A stretch of 37,235 nt of DNA, from contig VSKZ01000003.1 of assembly GCA_008364125.1 (NCBI GenBank), positions 1 through 37,235 on the forward strand. Direction: 5' to 3'. The translations under genes and the position numbers were made by a program. Position 1 is the first letter of the stretch; each line of letters opens with the position of its first letter. Source of the stretch: Candidatus Thioglobus sp. GTDB lineage: Bacteria; Pseudomonadota; Gammaproteobacteria; PS1; Pseudothioglobaceae. The notes below the pieces were generated by a model. It was not told the DNA's origin. It did no database searches and worked only from the letters and a program-made list of their open reading frames with translations. This document shows positions 1 through 9,138 of this stretch, one piece after another.

Positions 1-904
1 TGCGTGGGTCAAAGTTTGCTGGGTTGTCCATCAAATGCTTACGCACCGCACCAGTTGAAGCCATACGCAAGTCGGTATCGATATTGACTTTACGCACGCC
101 GTTTTTGATGCCTTCTTGAATTTCAGCCACTGGAACGCCGTAAGTTTGCCCCATATCGCCGCCATAATTGTTGATGATTTCTAACCAATCTTGTGGCACC
201 GAAGATGAACCGTGCATAACTAAATGGGTGTTAGGAATGCGTGCATGGATATCTTTGATGCGGTCAATACGCAGGATTTCACCATCAGGCTCTTTGGTGA
301 ATTTGTAAGCACCGTGGGAAGTGCCGATGGCAATTGCCAAAGCGTCAACATTGGTAGCTTTAACAAAATCAGCCGCTTCTTCAACCGAGGTCAAAAGCAT
401 ATCAAGGTCAAGTTTGCCTTCAGCGCCATGGCCATCTTCCTCGCCCATTTCGCCAGTTTCAAGTGAGCCGAGGCAGCCTAATTCGCCTTCAACTGAAACG
501 CCGCCAGCATGTGCGGTTTTCACCACTTCTTTGGTAACATCAACATTGTATTCAAATGATGATGGAGTTTTCATATCTGCCATCAACGAGCCGTCCATCA
601 TCACTGATGAAAAACCCGATTGGATTGAACGCAAACACACTGCCGGCTCGCTGCCGTGATCCTGATGCATTACCACTGGAATATGCGGATACATTTCAGT
701 AGCAGCAATAATCAAATGGCGCAAAAATGGCTCGCCAGCATAGCTTCTAGCACCAGCAGAACCCTGCATAATAACTGGGCTGTTGGTCTTATCAGCAGCT
801 TGCATAATAGCGTGAACCTGCTCCATATTGTTGACATTAAATGCCGGCATTCCATAGCTGTTTTCCGCAGCGTGGTCTAATAGTTCTCTTAATGAAATTA
901 TCAT
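1..904 (-). CDS. fba: Class II fructose-bisphosphate aldolase, Calvin-cycle type (3' end cut off by window edge)
   Basis: Zinc-dependent aldolase that joins or splits fructose-1,6-bisphosphate into dihydroxyacetone phosphate and glyceraldehyde-3-phosphate; the same fold handles sedoheptulose-1,7-bisphosphate in the Calvin cycle. The start [20 protein letters not shown], the MHQDHG motif (Asp82, His83), the GELG stretch and the later GTSHG and MHGSSS zinc-ligand regions are all visible. About 301 residues are present; the family usually has about 345-360, so the C-terminus lies beyond the window. The ATG at 904 follows an AAGGAG ribosome binding site (911-916). It is the last gene of the tkt-gap-pgk-pyk-fba operon, 21 bases after pyk. 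The sequence resembles the CbbA/type B class II aldolases more than E. coli FbaA, from memory. Confidence 0.95.
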   Translation of the reverse strand, partial: MIISLRELLDHAAENSYGMPAFNVNNMEQVHAIMQAADKTNSPVIMQGSAGARSYAGEPFLRHLIIAATEMYPHIPVVMHQDHGSEPAVCLRSIQSGFSSVMMDGSLMADMKTPSSFEYNVDVTKEVVKTAHAGGVSVEGELGCLGSLETGEMGEEDGHGAEGKLDLDMLLTSVEEAADFVKATNVDALAIAIGTSHGAYKFTKEPDGEILRIDRIKDIHARIPNTHLVMHGSSSVPQDWLEIINNYGGDMGQTYGVPVAEIQEGIKNGVRKVNIDTDLRMASTGAVRKHLMDNPANFDPR

Positions 905-925
905 ATTTTTCTCCTTTTTTTTATT

Positions 926-2374
926 TTAATAATTAGTGTCTCCGACTCGAATAATTTTCATCATATTCGTGCCGCCTGATTTGCCTTCGTGCATACCTTT
1001 GGTTAATATTACCAAATCTCCTTCTTCTACAACCTTGTTTTTTGTAAGTATATTTACTACTTTGGTGTTGACATCAACCCAATCTGCACTGTTCAAAGTA
1101 TCGATGCCGCAAGGATAAACCCCACGATAAAGCGTTACTTTACGCAGTGTTTGCGGATTGTCAGATAGTGCAAAAATAGAAATATCTGAGCTCATTCTTG
1201 ACATCCACATCGTGGTTTTTCCAGTCTGGGTAAGGGCTGCCACCACCTTTACCTCCAAATGATTGGCAGCATACATACTGCTCATAGCAATAGTTTCATC
1301 AATGCCTTTAAAATGCTCGTGTAGTCGATGGTGTGAAGTTTTAGCGATTGGATTTTTTTCGGCTTCCAGACAAACATCGTGCATAGTTTTAACCGCATTT
1401 GCAGGATAATTACCCGCCGCCGTTTCAGCAGAAAGCATCACCACATCAGTGCCGTCAAGCACCGCATTCGCTACATCAAATACTTCAGCGCGAGTTGGAA
1501 TTGGATTGTTAATCATCGATTCAAGCATCTGCGTTGCAGTAATAACCACGCGGTCGTTGGAACGCGCCAGCTTAATCAAACGCTTTTGCTGCGCTGGCAA
1601 TTGTGGGTCGCCAATCTCAACGCCCAAATCGCCACGCGCCACCATAATGCCAGCGGACTCTTGAATAATATCGTTAATCACTTCATCTACAAGCGACTCA
1701 GCCCGCTCAATTTTTGAGATAACTCCAGCTTTAGAACCCGCCTCTTTTAACAATTTTTTGGTAAGACGCACATCATCGCCACTCACTGGAAAAGAAAGCG
1801 CCACATAGTCTGCATCTGCTTTGGCAGCGGTAATAATGTCTTTTTTATCCTTGACAGTTAGGGCATTAGCAGACAATCCGCCGCCACGCAAATTGATGCC
1901 TTTTTTGTCAGACAAAGCCCCGCCCTGAGTAACGATTGTGTTGATTTTATTGCCGTCAATGCCGACAACTTCCAGCACCACTTTGCCATCGTCTAATAAT
2001 AAAACATTGCCTTTTTCAACTTCCTGCGGCAAGGTTTTGTAGGCTATGCCGACCACGGTTTGAGTGCCAGAATTTGCGTCTAAATCTGCATCAAGAGTAA
2101 AACTATCGCCATTGTTAAGGTTTATTTTTTCCTCGTTTTTAAAGCCAGTAATGCGGATTTTAGGACCTTGTAAATCCATCAGCACGCCGATAAAAGTGTC
2201 GTTATTATGCGCCCAGTCACGCACCGCTTTAACTCTGGATAGATGCTCACTCTGATTGCCATGCGAAAAATTAATGCGCACGACATTTGCCCCTGCTTCT
2301 AAAATACTCTCCAAAACGCCTGGCTTATCAGTTGCCGGGCCGAGGGTTGCTAATATTTTTGTTCTTCTGGGCAA
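926..2374 (-). CDS. pyk: Pyruvate kinase, PykA-like
   Basis: Converts phosphoenolpyruvate and ADP to pyruvate and ATP in the cytoplasm. The 482-residue protein has the full pattern: RTKILATLGPA near the start, NVVRINFSHG (residues 30-39, substrate Arg33), the metal-binding MVARGDLGVE segment, TATQMLESM, and a complete C-terminal domain. It is closer to E. coli PykA than to PykF in sequence and length. The start codon is TTG at 2374: a GGAG site at 2381-2384, inside the end of pgk, is six bases upstream, and the next in-frame residues (PRRTKI) match the family start. Only three bases separate it from pgk, so the two are probably translationally coupled. Its presence in an otherwise reversible sugar-phosphate operon ties pyruvate formation to the same control. 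Confidence 0.96.
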   Translation of the reverse strand: MPRRTKILATLGPATDKPGVLESILEAGANVVRINFSHGNQSEHLSRVKAVRDWAHNNDTFIGVLMDLQGPKIRITGFKNEEKINLNNGDSFTLDADLDANSGTQTVVGIAYKTLPQEVEKGNVLLLDDGKVVLEVVGIDGNKINTIVTQGGALSDKKGINLRGGGLSANALTVKDKKDIITAAKADADYVALSFPVSGDDVRLTKKLLKEAGSKAGVISKIERAESLVDEVINDIIQESAGIMVARGDLGVEIGDPQLPAQQKRLIKLARSNDRVVITATQMLESMINNPIPTRAEVFDVANAVLDGTDVVMLSAETAAGNYPANAVKTMHDVCLEAEKNPIAKTSHHRLHEHFKGIDETIAMSSMYAANHLEVKVVAALTQTGKTTMWMSRMSSDISIFALSDNPQTLRKVTLYRGVYPCGIDTLNSADWVDVNTKVVNILTKNKVVEEGDLVILTKGMHEGKSGGTNMMKIIRVGDTNY

Positions 2375-2377
2375 GAT

Positions 2378-3541
2378 TTACTCCGCAGCTCGAAGCTCTA
2401 ATATTTCTACTGCTGGCAATTTTTTGCCTTCCAAAAACTCTAAGAATGCGCCGCCCCCAGTTGAAATGTAGCTGATTTTGTCTTCAATATCGTATTTGTC
2501 AACAGCCGCCAAAGTGTCACCACCGCCAGCAATTGAGAACGCAGCAGATTCAGCAATTGCCTGTGCTAATATTTTGGTGCCACCAGCAAATTGGTCAAAT
2601 TCAAATACACCAACAGGGCCATTCCAAACGATAGTGCCGGCGTTTTTCATAATCTCTGCCAACTGCTGGGCTGAATTTGGGCCAATGTCAAAAATCATAT
2701 CATCATCATTAACCGAATCTGAGGTTTTGGTTTCAGCGGCGGTTAACTCGGAAAATTCCTTGCCACAAACCACATCGGTCGGCACCGGAATTTCACAGTC
2801 TTGCATCAATTTTTTGGCAGTTGGAATTAAATCGTTTTCACATAAAGATTTACCAATATTATGCCCTTGCGCAGCAATGAAAGTGTTGGCAATTCCGCCG
2901 CCAACCACCAGTTGGTCAACAATCTTGGACAACGAATCAAGTACCGTTAGTTTGGTTGAAACCTTAGCGCCAGCAACAATTGCCACCATCGGGCGTTTTG
3001 GATTGTCGAGAGCCTTAGCCAATGCTTCAAGTTCGCCTGAAAGCAATGGGCCAGAACAAGCAATCGGCGCATATTTGGCAACACCGTGAGTTGAGGCTTG
3101 AGCGCGGTGGGCAGTGCCAAAAGCATCCATCGCAAAAATGTCGCAAAGGTTTGCCATTTTTTTAGCCAACTCATCATCATTGGCTTTTTCTCCAGTATTA
3201 AAACGCACATTTTCGCAAAGAACCACTTCTCCAGTTTTCACTTCCACGCCATCTAACCAATCAACCACAAGACGAACATCTCTGCCCAATAATTCGCTGA
3301 GTCTGATTGCTACTGGTTTTAATGAAAATTCTGCTTCATATCCAGTCTCTGATGGGCGACCTAAATGCGACATAATCATAACCGCAGCACCCTTTTCAAG
3401 TGCCATTTCAATAGTTGCCAGCGAAGCTTTGATGCGCTTATCGCTGGTAACTACGCCATCTTTAATTGGCACATTAAGGTCTTGTCGAATAAGTACTCGC
3501 TTTGAATTTAGGTCTAAATCCGCTAAATTTATTATTGCCAT
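2378..3541 (-). CDS. pgk: Phosphoglycerate kinase
   Basis: Transfers phosphate between 1,3-bisphosphoglycerate and ATP/ADP; it works in glycolysis, gluconeogenesis and the Calvin cycle. The 387-residue protein is full length (E. coli has 387). Visible substrate residues include RQDLNVP (Asp21, Asn23), Arg37 and the SHLGRP loop at 58-63. The hinge and nucleotide side show [30 protein letters not shown] and the GGGDTLAAV glycine-rich loop. The ATG at 3541 has an AGGAAAG site upstream. It sits 21 bases after gap and three before pyk in one operon. Confidence 0.98.
   Translation of the reverse strand: MAIINLADLDLNSKRVLIRQDLNVPIKDGVVTSDKRIKASLATIEMALEKGAAVMIMSHLGRPSETGYEAEFSLKPVAIRLSELLGRDVRLVVDWLDGVEVKTGEVVLCENVRFNTGEKANDDELAKKMANLCDIFAMDAFGTAHRAQASTHGVAKYAPIACSGPLLSGELEALAKALDNPKRPMVAIVAGAKVSTKLTVLDSLSKIVDQLVVGGGIANTFIAAQGHNIGKSLCENDLIPTAKKLMQDCEIPVPTDVVCGKEFSELTAAETKTSDSVNDDDMIFDIGPNSAQQLAEIMKNAGTIVWNGPVGVFEFDQFAGGTKILAQAIAESAAFSIAGGGDTLAAVDKYDIEDKISYISTGGGAFLEFLEGKKLPAVEILELRAAE
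2381..2384 (-). promoter_or_regulatory. Ribosome binding site that supports a TTG start for pyk
   Basis: GGAG on the minus strand lies six bases before the TTG at 2374. It sits in the last codons of pgk (GCG GAG TAA). No ATG is nearby in this frame, so the site decides the start. Confidence 0.75.
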
Positions 3542-3562
3542 TTTTTTACTTTCCTAATATTT

Positions 3563-4561
3563 TTATTGGGCAATATGCCTAACCAGACGCAACATATTGC
3601 AAGTGTAGCCATATTCGTTGTCATACCAAGAAACAACTTTGACAAAAGTATCGTCAAGTGCAATTCCGGCATTTGCATCAAAAATCGATGAGGCGCTGAT
3701 GCCACGGAAATCGCTGGACACCACCATATCTTCTGTATATTGCAAAGTGCCTTTCATTGTGGTTTCTGATGCGGTTTTAATCGCTGCGCAAATATCTTTG
3801 TAAGTGGCAGGTTTGGATAATTCGCAAGTCAAATCAACCACTGAAACATCAACTGAAGGGATGCGAAAAGCCATACCTGTCAATTTACCATTAAGCTCTG
3901 GAAGAACCACTCCAACCGCTTTGGCAGCTCCGGTTGAAGAAGGAATGATATTTTCAAATACCGCACGACCGCCGCGCCAATCTTTCATTGAAGGACCATC
4001 AACGGTTTTTTGCGTAGCAGTTGCGGCGTGAACGGTGGTCATCAAACCTCTTTTTAAACCAAAATTGTCGTTGATGATTTTAGCAATTGGCGCTAAACAG
4101 TTGGTGGTGCAAGATGCGGCAGAAACGATGTCTTGCTGGGCGTATTCATCGTGATTTACACCATATACAAACATCGGGGTATCGTCTTTGCTGGGTGCTG
4201 ATTGCACCACTTTTTTGGCGCCAGCATCAATATGCGCTTGGCAGGATTCTTTGGTCAAGAAAAAGCCGGTGCAATCAATCGCCACATCTACGCCAATATC
4301 GCCCCATTTGAGATCAGCAGGATTGCGCTCAGCAGAGAGGCGAACTTTTTTGCCATCAATGATAAAGTTATCACCAGCAACTTCAACTTCACCAGCAAAA
4401 CGCCCGTGTGCAGTGTCATATTTGAGCATATATGCCAAATAATCGTTGTCTAATAAATCGTTAATACCGACCACTTCTAATTCTGGAAAATCCTTTTTAA
4501 TCGCACGAAAAACCATTCGTCCGATGCGTCCAAATCCGTTAATACCTACTTTAATTGCCAT
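3563..4561 (-). CDS. gap: Glyceraldehyde-3-phosphate dehydrogenase, phosphorylating, GapA type
   Basis: Oxidises glyceraldehyde-3-phosphate to 1,3-bisphosphoglycerate with NAD, or runs in reverse for carbon fixation and gluconeogenesis. The 332 residues start with the Rossmann motif INGFGRIGR (residues 8-16), followed by the INDLLD segment typical of NAD-preferring GapA enzymes. The catalytic motif SCTTNCLAP places the active Cys at 151. The C-terminal WYDNEYGY motif is intact. The start ATG at 4561 follows a TAGGAG site. The spacing to tkt (24 bases) and to pgk (21 bases) supports co-transcription. The sequence alone does not settle whether NADP is also used. Confidence 0.98.
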   Translation of the reverse strand: MAIKVGINGFGRIGRMVFRAIKKDFPELEVVGINDLLDNDYLAYMLKYDTAHGRFAGEVEVAGDNFIIDGKKVRLSAERNPADLKWGDIGVDVAIDCTGFFLTKESCQAHIDAGAKKVVQSAPSKDDTPMFVYGVNHDEYAQQDIVSAASCTTNCLAPIAKIINDNFGLKRGLMTTVHAATATQKTVDGPSMKDWRGGRAVFENIIPSSTGAAKAVGVVLPELNGKLTGMAFRIPSVDVSVVDLTCELSKPATYKDICAAIKTASETTMKGTLQYTEDMVVSSDFRGISASSIFDANAGIALDDTFVKVVSWYDNEYGYTCNMLRLVRHIAQ

Positions 4562-4585
4562 TTTATTACTCCTATTTAATTTAAA

Positions 4586-6571
4586 TTATGCTAAAACTTT
4601 GTTTGCAGTTTTGACCACATTTTCAACTGTAAAGCCAAATTCTTTGAATAATTGGTCTGCCGGTGCGCTTTCGCCAAAGCTGGTCATACAAACCAATCCG
4701 CCGTCCAAACCAATATATTTATACCAACCATCGCCAACGCCAGCTTCAATGGCAACGCGCTTAACATTGACAGTCAAAACGCTGTCTTTGTAAGCTTGGT
4801 CTTGCTCATCAAATGCATCGGTTGATGGCATTGAAACCACGCGCACTTTTTTGCCGCTCAGCGCCTTGGAACTTTCAATTGCCAGCCCAACTTCGGAGCC
4901 AGTAGCAATTAAAATGATGTCTGCTTTTCCAGCGCAATCTTGCAACACATAGCCGCCTTTTTCAATATTTTTAACTTGTTCTGCGGTTCTTGACATCGGC
5001 GTTAATGCCTGCCGTGAAAACACCAAAGCGGTTGGCGCATTGCCTCTGAGCATTGCCATTTTCCAAGAAACAGCAGATTCAATCGCATCGCAACCTCTCC
5101 AAGTTTGGAAGTTCGGAATCATTCTAATTGTTGCCAATTGCTCAACTGGTTGATGAGTTGGTCCATCTTCACCGAGACCGATGGAATCGTGAGTATAAAC
5201 ATAAATTGTGCCAATTTTCATCAACGCCGACATCCGCAAGGCGTTGCGCATAAATTCCATAAACATAAAGAAAGTTGCGCCATAAACTTTAAAACCGCCG
5301 TGCAAAACCATTCCGTTCATCATATGCGCCATTCCAAATTCACGCACGCCCCACGACAGATAATTACCTTTGGCGTTTTCTTTGTTGACTTTCACCGTGC
5401 CTGACCAGTTGGTCAAATTAGAGCCAGTCAAATCTGCCGAGCCGCCAAACATCTCTGGCAACAGCGGCCCCATCGCTTCAATAGCAGCTTGTGATGCTTG
5501 ACGCGATGCAATATTTGGCATATCAGTTTGAGTTTTGGCAATGAATTTATCCATTTCAACCGCAAAATTAGCCGGCAAATCGCCAGCCATACGACGCTCA
5601 AATTCTGCCGCTTGCTTTGGAAACTTAGATCTATAAGCAGCAAATTTGTCGTTCCAAGCATTTTCATCTGCCGCGCCTTGCTGCTTGTGATTCCAGCCAG
5701 CATAGACATCATCAGGAATTTCAAAAGGTGGATGACTCCAGCCCAATTGCTTACGCGTTGCTATAATCTCTTCATCTCCCAGCGGCGCTCCGTGACAATC
5801 ATGCGTGCCAGCGAGATTTGGCGATCCGAAGCCAATAGTAGTTTTGCAACAAATCAAGCTCGGCTTGTCGCTCTGGGCTTTTGCCGCAATAATCGCTTTG
5901 TTAATTTCATCAGCATCGTGGCCGTCAACGGCAATCACCTGCCAATCGTAAGATTTAAAACGCGCTGGAACGCCCTTTTCCATCCAATCGCCAATGTGGC
6001 CGTCAATGGAAATATCGTTGTCGTCCCAAAAAGCAATCAATTTTCCCAGCCCCAAAGTGCCAGCCATAGCGCAAGATTCGTGCGATAAACCTTCCATCAG
6101 ACAGCCATCGCCCATAAATGCAAAAGTGTGATGATCAACAATTGTGTGTCCGTCTTGGTTAAATTGGGCTGCCAAAGTGCGTTCTGCAATTGCCATACCG
6201 ACTGCATTGGTAATTCCCTGTCCGAGAGGGCCAGTAGTGGTTTCAATGCCGTCAGCATAGCCGTATTCTGGGTGGCCGGCGGTTTTGGAATGTAATTGGC
6301 GGAAGTCTTTGATGTCGTCAATTGACAAATCAAAACCGGTTAAATGTAATAATGAATAAATAAGCATTGAGCCGTGGCCATTTGATAATACAAAGCGGTC
6401 GCGGTTTGCCCAGTTGGAATTTGCTGGGTTGTATTTTAGGTGATCGTTCCAAAGCACTTCGGCAATATCTGCCATTCCCATTGGTGCGCCCGGATGCCCT
6501 GATTTGGCTTTCTGAACCGCATCCATACTTAAAGCGCGGATGGCGTTTGCTAAATTTCTGCGTGCTGACAT
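4586..6571 (-). CDS. tkt: Transketolase
   Basis: Thiamine-diphosphate enzyme that moves two-carbon units between sugar phosphates in the pentose phosphate and Calvin cycles. The 661-residue protein is the usual length. The N-terminal domain has [10 protein letters not shown] (His26), LSNGHGSML (His66), TAGHPE (His100) and the cofactor motif GDGCLMEG (154-161). The middle domain has the [16 protein letters not shown] stretch that contacts substrate and cofactor. The ATG at 6571 has an AAGGA site and is the first gene behind the promoter at 6602-6630, so tkt leads the operon tkt-gap-pgk-pyk-fba. Confidence 0.98.
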   Translation of the reverse strand: MSARRNLANAIRALSMDAVQKAKSGHPGAPMGMADIAEVLWNDHLKYNPANSNWANRDRFVLSNGHGSMLIYSLLHLTGFDLSIDDIKDFRQLHSKTAGHPEYGYADGIETTTGPLGQGITNAVGMAIAERTLAAQFNQDGHTIVDHHTFAFMGDGCLMEGLSHESCAMAGTLGLGKLIAFWDDNDISIDGHIGDWMEKGVPARFKSYDWQVIAVDGHDADEINKAIIAAKAQSDKPSLICCKTTIGFGSPNLAGTHDCHGAPLGDEEIIATRKQLGWSHPPFEIPDDVYAGWNHKQQGAADENAWNDKFAAYRSKFPKQAAEFERRMAGDLPANFAVEMDKFIAKTQTDMPNIASRQASQAAIEAMGPLLPEMFGGSADLTGSNLTNWSGTVKVNKENAKGNYLSWGVREFGMAHMMNGMVLHGGFKVYGATFFMFMEFMRNALRMSALMKIGTIYVYTHDSIGLGEDGPTHQPVEQLATIRMIPNFQTWRGCDAIESAVSWKMAMLRGNAPTALVFSRQALTPMSRTAEQVKNIEKGGYVLQDCAGKADIILIATGSEVGLAIESSKALSGKKVRVVSMPSTDAFDEQDQAYKDSVLTVNVKRVAIEAGVGDGWYKYIGLDGGLVCMTSFGESAPADQLFKEFGFTVENVVKTANKVLA

Positions 6572-6601
6572 ATTAAATTTTCCTTGACAAAAAACTGAGA
6601 G

Positions 6602-6630
6602 ATTATACGCAAACCTTGCCCATTTATCAA
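6602..6630 (-). promoter_or_regulatory. Sigma70-type promoter of the tkt-gap-pgk-pyk-fba operon
   Basis: On the minus strand TTGATA (6625-6630) and TATAAT (6602-6607) are separated by 17 bases. Transcription would begin near 6595, giving a leader of about 25 bases before the tkt start at 6571. No regulator site such as a CbbR-type inverted repeat was recognised. Confidence 0.8.
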
Positions 6631-6699
6631 CCTCGCCAAAATGCTTGCCCTGTTAATCAATTGTATTTTTTGCTACTATTTACTAAGCATAAAACCAAT

Positions 6700-6726
6700 A
6701 AAAAGAAGGTTATTAACTAATAACCC
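6700..6726 (-). terminator. Rho-independent terminator after tRNA-Thr
   Basis: On the minus strand GGTTATT pairs with AATAACC (6708-6714 with 6719-6725, loop of four), followed by TTCTTTTTATT. The stem is AT-rich and modest, but it lies about ten bases after the tRNA-Thr end, where a terminator is expected. Confidence 0.55.
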
Positions 6727-6736
6727 TTTATGAATA

Positions 6737-6812
6737 TGGTGCCGAAGGCCGGACTCGAACTGGCGACCTACTGATTACAAATCAGTTGCACTACCAACTG
6801 TGCTACTTCGGC
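6737..6812 (-). tRNA. tRNA-Thr, anticodon UGU
   Basis: The 76-base gene folds as a full cloverleaf. The acceptor stem GCCGAAG/CTTCGGC and the anticodon arm ACTGA/TCAGT around loop TTTGTAA (anticodon TGT) are clear. The T arm has an A-C mismatch that is also present in the E. coli UGU threonine tRNA. The 3' CCA is encoded (6737-6739). It reads ACA and, by wobble, other ACN codons. It follows tRNA-Met in the same transcript. Confidence 0.96.
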
Positions 6813-6876
6813 GTAAAAAATGAAATTATACAATCTATTTGCTACTAAATTATAGATTTCAAATATGTGGTAAATA

Positions 6877-6953
6877 TGGTGGTTATAGGTGGACTTGAAC
6901 CACCGACCCCAGCATTATGAATGCTGTGCTCTAACCAGCTGAGCTACATAACC
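6877..6953 (-). tRNA. tRNA-Met, elongator, anticodon CAU
   Basis: The 77-base gene has acceptor stem GGTTATG/TATAACC, anticodon arm CAGCA/TGCTG around loop TTCATAA, and an encoded CCA. A CAU anticodon could also belong to the lysidine-modified isoleucine tRNA. The GTAGCTCAGCTGGTTAGAGC region and the GGGGTC variable region match the E. coli elongator methionine tRNA much better than the E. coli Ile2 tRNA, so methionine is preferred. Confidence 0.88.
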
Positions 6954-6967
6954 ATAAAAGACGGCGT

Positions 6968-6996
6968 ATTATCCAAACTTTTGCTAAAAAAGTCAA
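6968..6996 (-). promoter_or_regulatory. Promoter of the tRNA-Met/tRNA-Thr transcript
   Basis: TTGACT (6991-6996) and GATAAT (6968-6973) on the minus strand have a 17-base spacer. The predicted start near 6961 lies about eight bases before the mature tRNA-Met 5' end. Confidence 0.75.
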
Positions 6997-7004
6997 TAGA
7001 TGGA

Positions 7005-7013
7005 TGCTAATAT
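7005..7013 (+). promoter_or_regulatory. Possible extended -10 promoter for coaE
   Basis: TGCTAATAT on the plus strand resembles an extended -10 element. It would give a leader of only about a dozen bases before the coaE ATG at 7032. No convincing -35 is visible. It lies back to back with the tRNA promoter. Confidence 0.3.
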
Positions 7014-7031
7014 TATTTAAAATAAACACCT

Positions 7032-7637
7032 ATGAAAACCTTAAAAATTGCACTAACTGGCGGCATTGCTTGCGGAAAATCGGCGTTTGCTGGTTTTTTG
7101 GCAGAACTTGGCGCACAAATTATTTACCTTGACGATTTGTCTAAACAAGTCAGTAAGCCTAACTCAGAGGCGCTTTTGCAATTGGTGGATGCTTTTGGCA
7201 CAAGGATTTTAGCAGCAGATGGCAGTCTTAATCGGCAAATATTACGCACTATTTTGCTGGAAAATGCAGATGATAAAATGCTGATTGAAAATATTTTGCA
7301 AACAAAAATACTGCAAAAAATGCAAAAATTGATAGAAAAATCGCAAAAACCGATGATAATTGTGGAAATACCGCTGCTTTTTGAAAAAAAACTGGATTAT
7401 TTGTTTGATAGGGCCATTATTATCACTTGTAACCCCGAAAAACAATTAAAAAGACTGCAAAAACGCCCAAATATTTCTAAAAACAGCGCAAAACAACTAA
7501 TTTCTGCCCAAATTAGCCCAGAAAATAGATTAAAAGCTGCCACGCAAATTGATAATGATATTATTGAAAATAATGCTGACATTGAAAATTTAGCCAGCAG
7601 CGCCAAGCAGATTTATCAAAAACTAATCAATTTGTAG
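7032..7637 (+). CDS. coaE: Dephospho-CoA kinase
   Basis: Last step of coenzyme A synthesis: ATP phosphorylates the 3'-hydroxyl of dephospho-CoA. The 201-residue protein opens with the P-loop GGIACGKS (residues 10-17), followed by LDDLSKQV, the IVEIPLLFE motif and a C-terminal region with NDIIENNADIENL, all typical for the family. The length matches E. coli CoaE (206). The start ATG at 7032 has only a weak ribosome binding site. Its 3' end overlaps the convergent ferredoxin gene by 15 bases. In E. coli coaE lies with pilin genes; here it stands alone beside tRNAs, so context gives no further hint. Confidence 0.95.
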   Translation: MKTLKIALTGGIACGKSAFAGFLAELGAQIIYLDDLSKQVSKPNSEALLQLVDAFGTRILAADGSLNRQILRTILLENADDKMLIENILQTKILQKMQKLIEKSQKPMIIVEIPLLFEKKLDYLFDRAIIITCNPEKQLKRLQKRPNISKNSAKQLISAQISPENRLKAATQIDNDIIENNADIENLASSAKQIYQKLINL

Positions 7638-7928
7638 GCGTTTAACCAGCTTGCCGTTGAGCAAATGCTCGGCAATAATTTCGTCAATATCCGCCTCATC
7701 AGTCGCCCGATACCAAATATTATCCGGATAAATCACCAAAACAGGCGAAAATTCACACCTGCCCAAACAGCGTGACTCACTCACGCCAATTTTGCCACTG
7801 CCGAGCAATCCTGCGCTGCGGCATTTATCTTTGGCATAGCGGTAAATCTTTGCTGCACCTGATTTTGAGCAGCCTCCGCCTTGACGCTGGTTGTTGCAGA
7901 AAAAAATATGGTGCTGGTAATAATTCAT
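7623..7928 (-). CDS. Thioredoxin-like [2Fe-2S] ferredoxin domain protein
   Basis: A 101-residue protein of the small thioredoxin-fold [2Fe-2S] ferredoxin family (Clostridium pasteurianum ferredoxin type, also seen as NuoE-like domains). The four likely cluster ligands are Cys11 and Cys20 (spaced C-x8-C) and Cys54 and Cys58 (CLGRC). A fifth Cys36 is probably not a ligand. The VLVIYPDNIWY stretch and the C-terminal helix complete the fold. It begins with an ATGA overlap on the stop of rsmI, so the two genes form a small operon. The electron partner cannot be read from the sequence. Cytoplasmic; no signal peptide. The exact physiological role in this family is poorly known. Confidence 0.85.
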   Translation of the reverse strand: MNYYQHHIFFCNNQRQGGGCSKSGAAKIYRYAKDKCRSAGLLGSGKIGVSESRCLGRCEFSPVLVIYPDNIWYRATDEADIDEIIAEHLLNGKLVKRLQID

Positions 7929-8749
7929 AGCTCAATTACCCTTTGATAACAATGTTTTTTATCAATTCCCGTTATCTTGGCTGCTAATTTTGCGGCTTTA
8001 GATGCGCCCATTTCTGCCAGCAAAATCGGCAAAATTTTGTCAAGTTGCGCAGCTCCATCTATCGCATTATCTTTGTAAGCGGCGCTAATCAAAATCACAA
8101 ATTCGCCTTTTTGATGCGCCTCATCCGCAGTCAAATAATCAATAATTTCTGGCAAAGTGGCAGTTGTTATAGTCTCAAAAGATTTACTGATTTCTTTGGC
8201 AAAACAAACTATTCTGTGCGCGCCCAGCACTTGCAAAAAATCCTGTGCACAAGCAAGAATGCGCTTGGGTGATTCATAAAAAATAGCCGTTTCATCAATG
8301 TGGGCAGTGGCTTGGATGGCTTTGATGCGGGCACTGGACTTGGCTGGCAAAAAGCCAAAAAAACTAAAACTATTGCTGGCAATACCGCTGGCACTCAAAG
8401 CACTAATAAGTGCCGATGCACCGGGAATTGGCACAACTTCCAAGCCAGCTTTTTTAGCCTCACTGACCAATAAATAGCCTGGGTCGCTGATAAGTGGAGT
8501 GCCAGCATCGCTAATCAGGGCAATGTTTTTTCCAGCCAGCAAAGCGCTAATAATGTCTGAGGTTTTGGCGTTTTCATTGTGTTGATGAAAAGAGCCAAGA
8601 GGGGTGCTGATGTTGTAATTGTTTAAAAGTTTTTTGCTATGGCGCGTATCTTCCGCTAGAATTAAATCAACTGTTTTAAGCACCTCTATTGCTCTAAAAG
8701 TGATATCATCTAAGTTTCCAATCGGTGTAGCAACAATGTATAAAGGCAT
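7925..8749 (-). CDS. rsmI: 16S rRNA (cytidine1402-2'-O)-methyltransferase
   Basis: Methylates the ribose of C1402 in the decoding centre of 16S rRNA with S-adenosylmethionine. The tetrapyrrole-methylase fold motifs are present: VATPIGNLDDIT near the start, AEDTRHSKKLL, LISDAGTPLISDPG and VPIPGASA. The 274 residues compare with 286 in E. coli. The ATG at 8749 was chosen because MPLYIVATPIG is the family start; an upstream in-frame ATG adds eleven unrelated residues. Its first 14 bases overlap the first bases of yraN on the other strand. The E. coli neighbourhood rsmI-yraN-yraP is partly kept, but rsmI points away from the other two. Confidence 0.95.
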   Translation of the reverse strand: MPLYIVATPIGNLDDITFRAIEVLKTVDLILAEDTRHSKKLLNNYNISTPLGSFHQHNENAKTSDIISALLAGKNIALISDAGTPLISDPGYLLVSEAKKAGLEVVPIPGASALISALSASGIASNSFSFFGFLPAKSSARIKAIQATAHIDETAIFYESPKRILACAQDFLQVLGAHRIVCFAKEISKSFETITTATLPEIIDYLTADEAHQKGEFVILISAAYKDNAIDGAAQLDKILPILLAEMGASKAAKLAAKITGIDKKHCYQRVIEL

Positions 8750-9128
8750 AAAAATATTCAGTAAAAAACGACAAATCGGCAATCAAGCAGAAAAATTGGC
8801 GCAAAAGTATTTAACAAAAAATGGCCTCAAATTCATCGAGGCAAATTATCTAACTAAAATGGGCGAAATAGATATCATTATGCTTGATAAATCCAGCAAA
8901 AGTTTAGTTTTTGTTGAAGTTCGTTATCGGCAAAATAGCAGTTTTGGCTCTGCCGTTGACACAGTCAATAGCAACAAGCAGGCAAAAATCATCCTCGCTG
9001 CCAAACATTTTTTGCTTGAATATCCAAAATATGACAATTTTATCTGTCGGTTTGACATTATTGGACTTGAATCTGATTTAAAATGTCCTAAAATAAATTG
9101 GATAAAAGGAGCTTTTGAAGCCATTTAA
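8736..9128 (+). CDS. yraN: YraN family protein (UPF0102), endonuclease-like fold
   Basis: A 130-residue member of the YraN family. The family core is clear: GNQAEKLAQKYL, FIEANYLTKMGEIDIIM, LVFVEVRYR and AAKHFLLEYP. The E-x-D-x(n)-E-V-R pattern is that of a restriction-endonuclease-like fold, but activity has not been established for most members. The ATG at 8736 is the first reasonable start; no good ribosome binding site precedes it. The 5' end overlaps the divergent rsmI start, so both genes must be expressed from within or beyond each other's coding region. The stop is ten bases before the BON-domain lipoprotein start, giving the E. coli-like order yraN then yraP-type. Confidence 0.85.
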   Translation: MYKGIKIFSKKRQIGNQAEKLAQKYLTKNGLKFIEANYLTKMGEIDIIMLDKSSKSLVFVEVRYRQNSSFGSAVDTVNSNKQAKIILAAKHFLLEYPKYDNFICRFDIIGLESDLKCPKINWIKGAFEAI

Positions 9129-9138
9129 ATGTAAATCT

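Noticed and set aside
6877-6953. The CAU tRNA read as lysidine-modified tRNA-Ile2
   Set aside because: D arm, variable region and anticodon neighbourhood fit elongator tRNA-Met better; a check for tilS targets would confirm.
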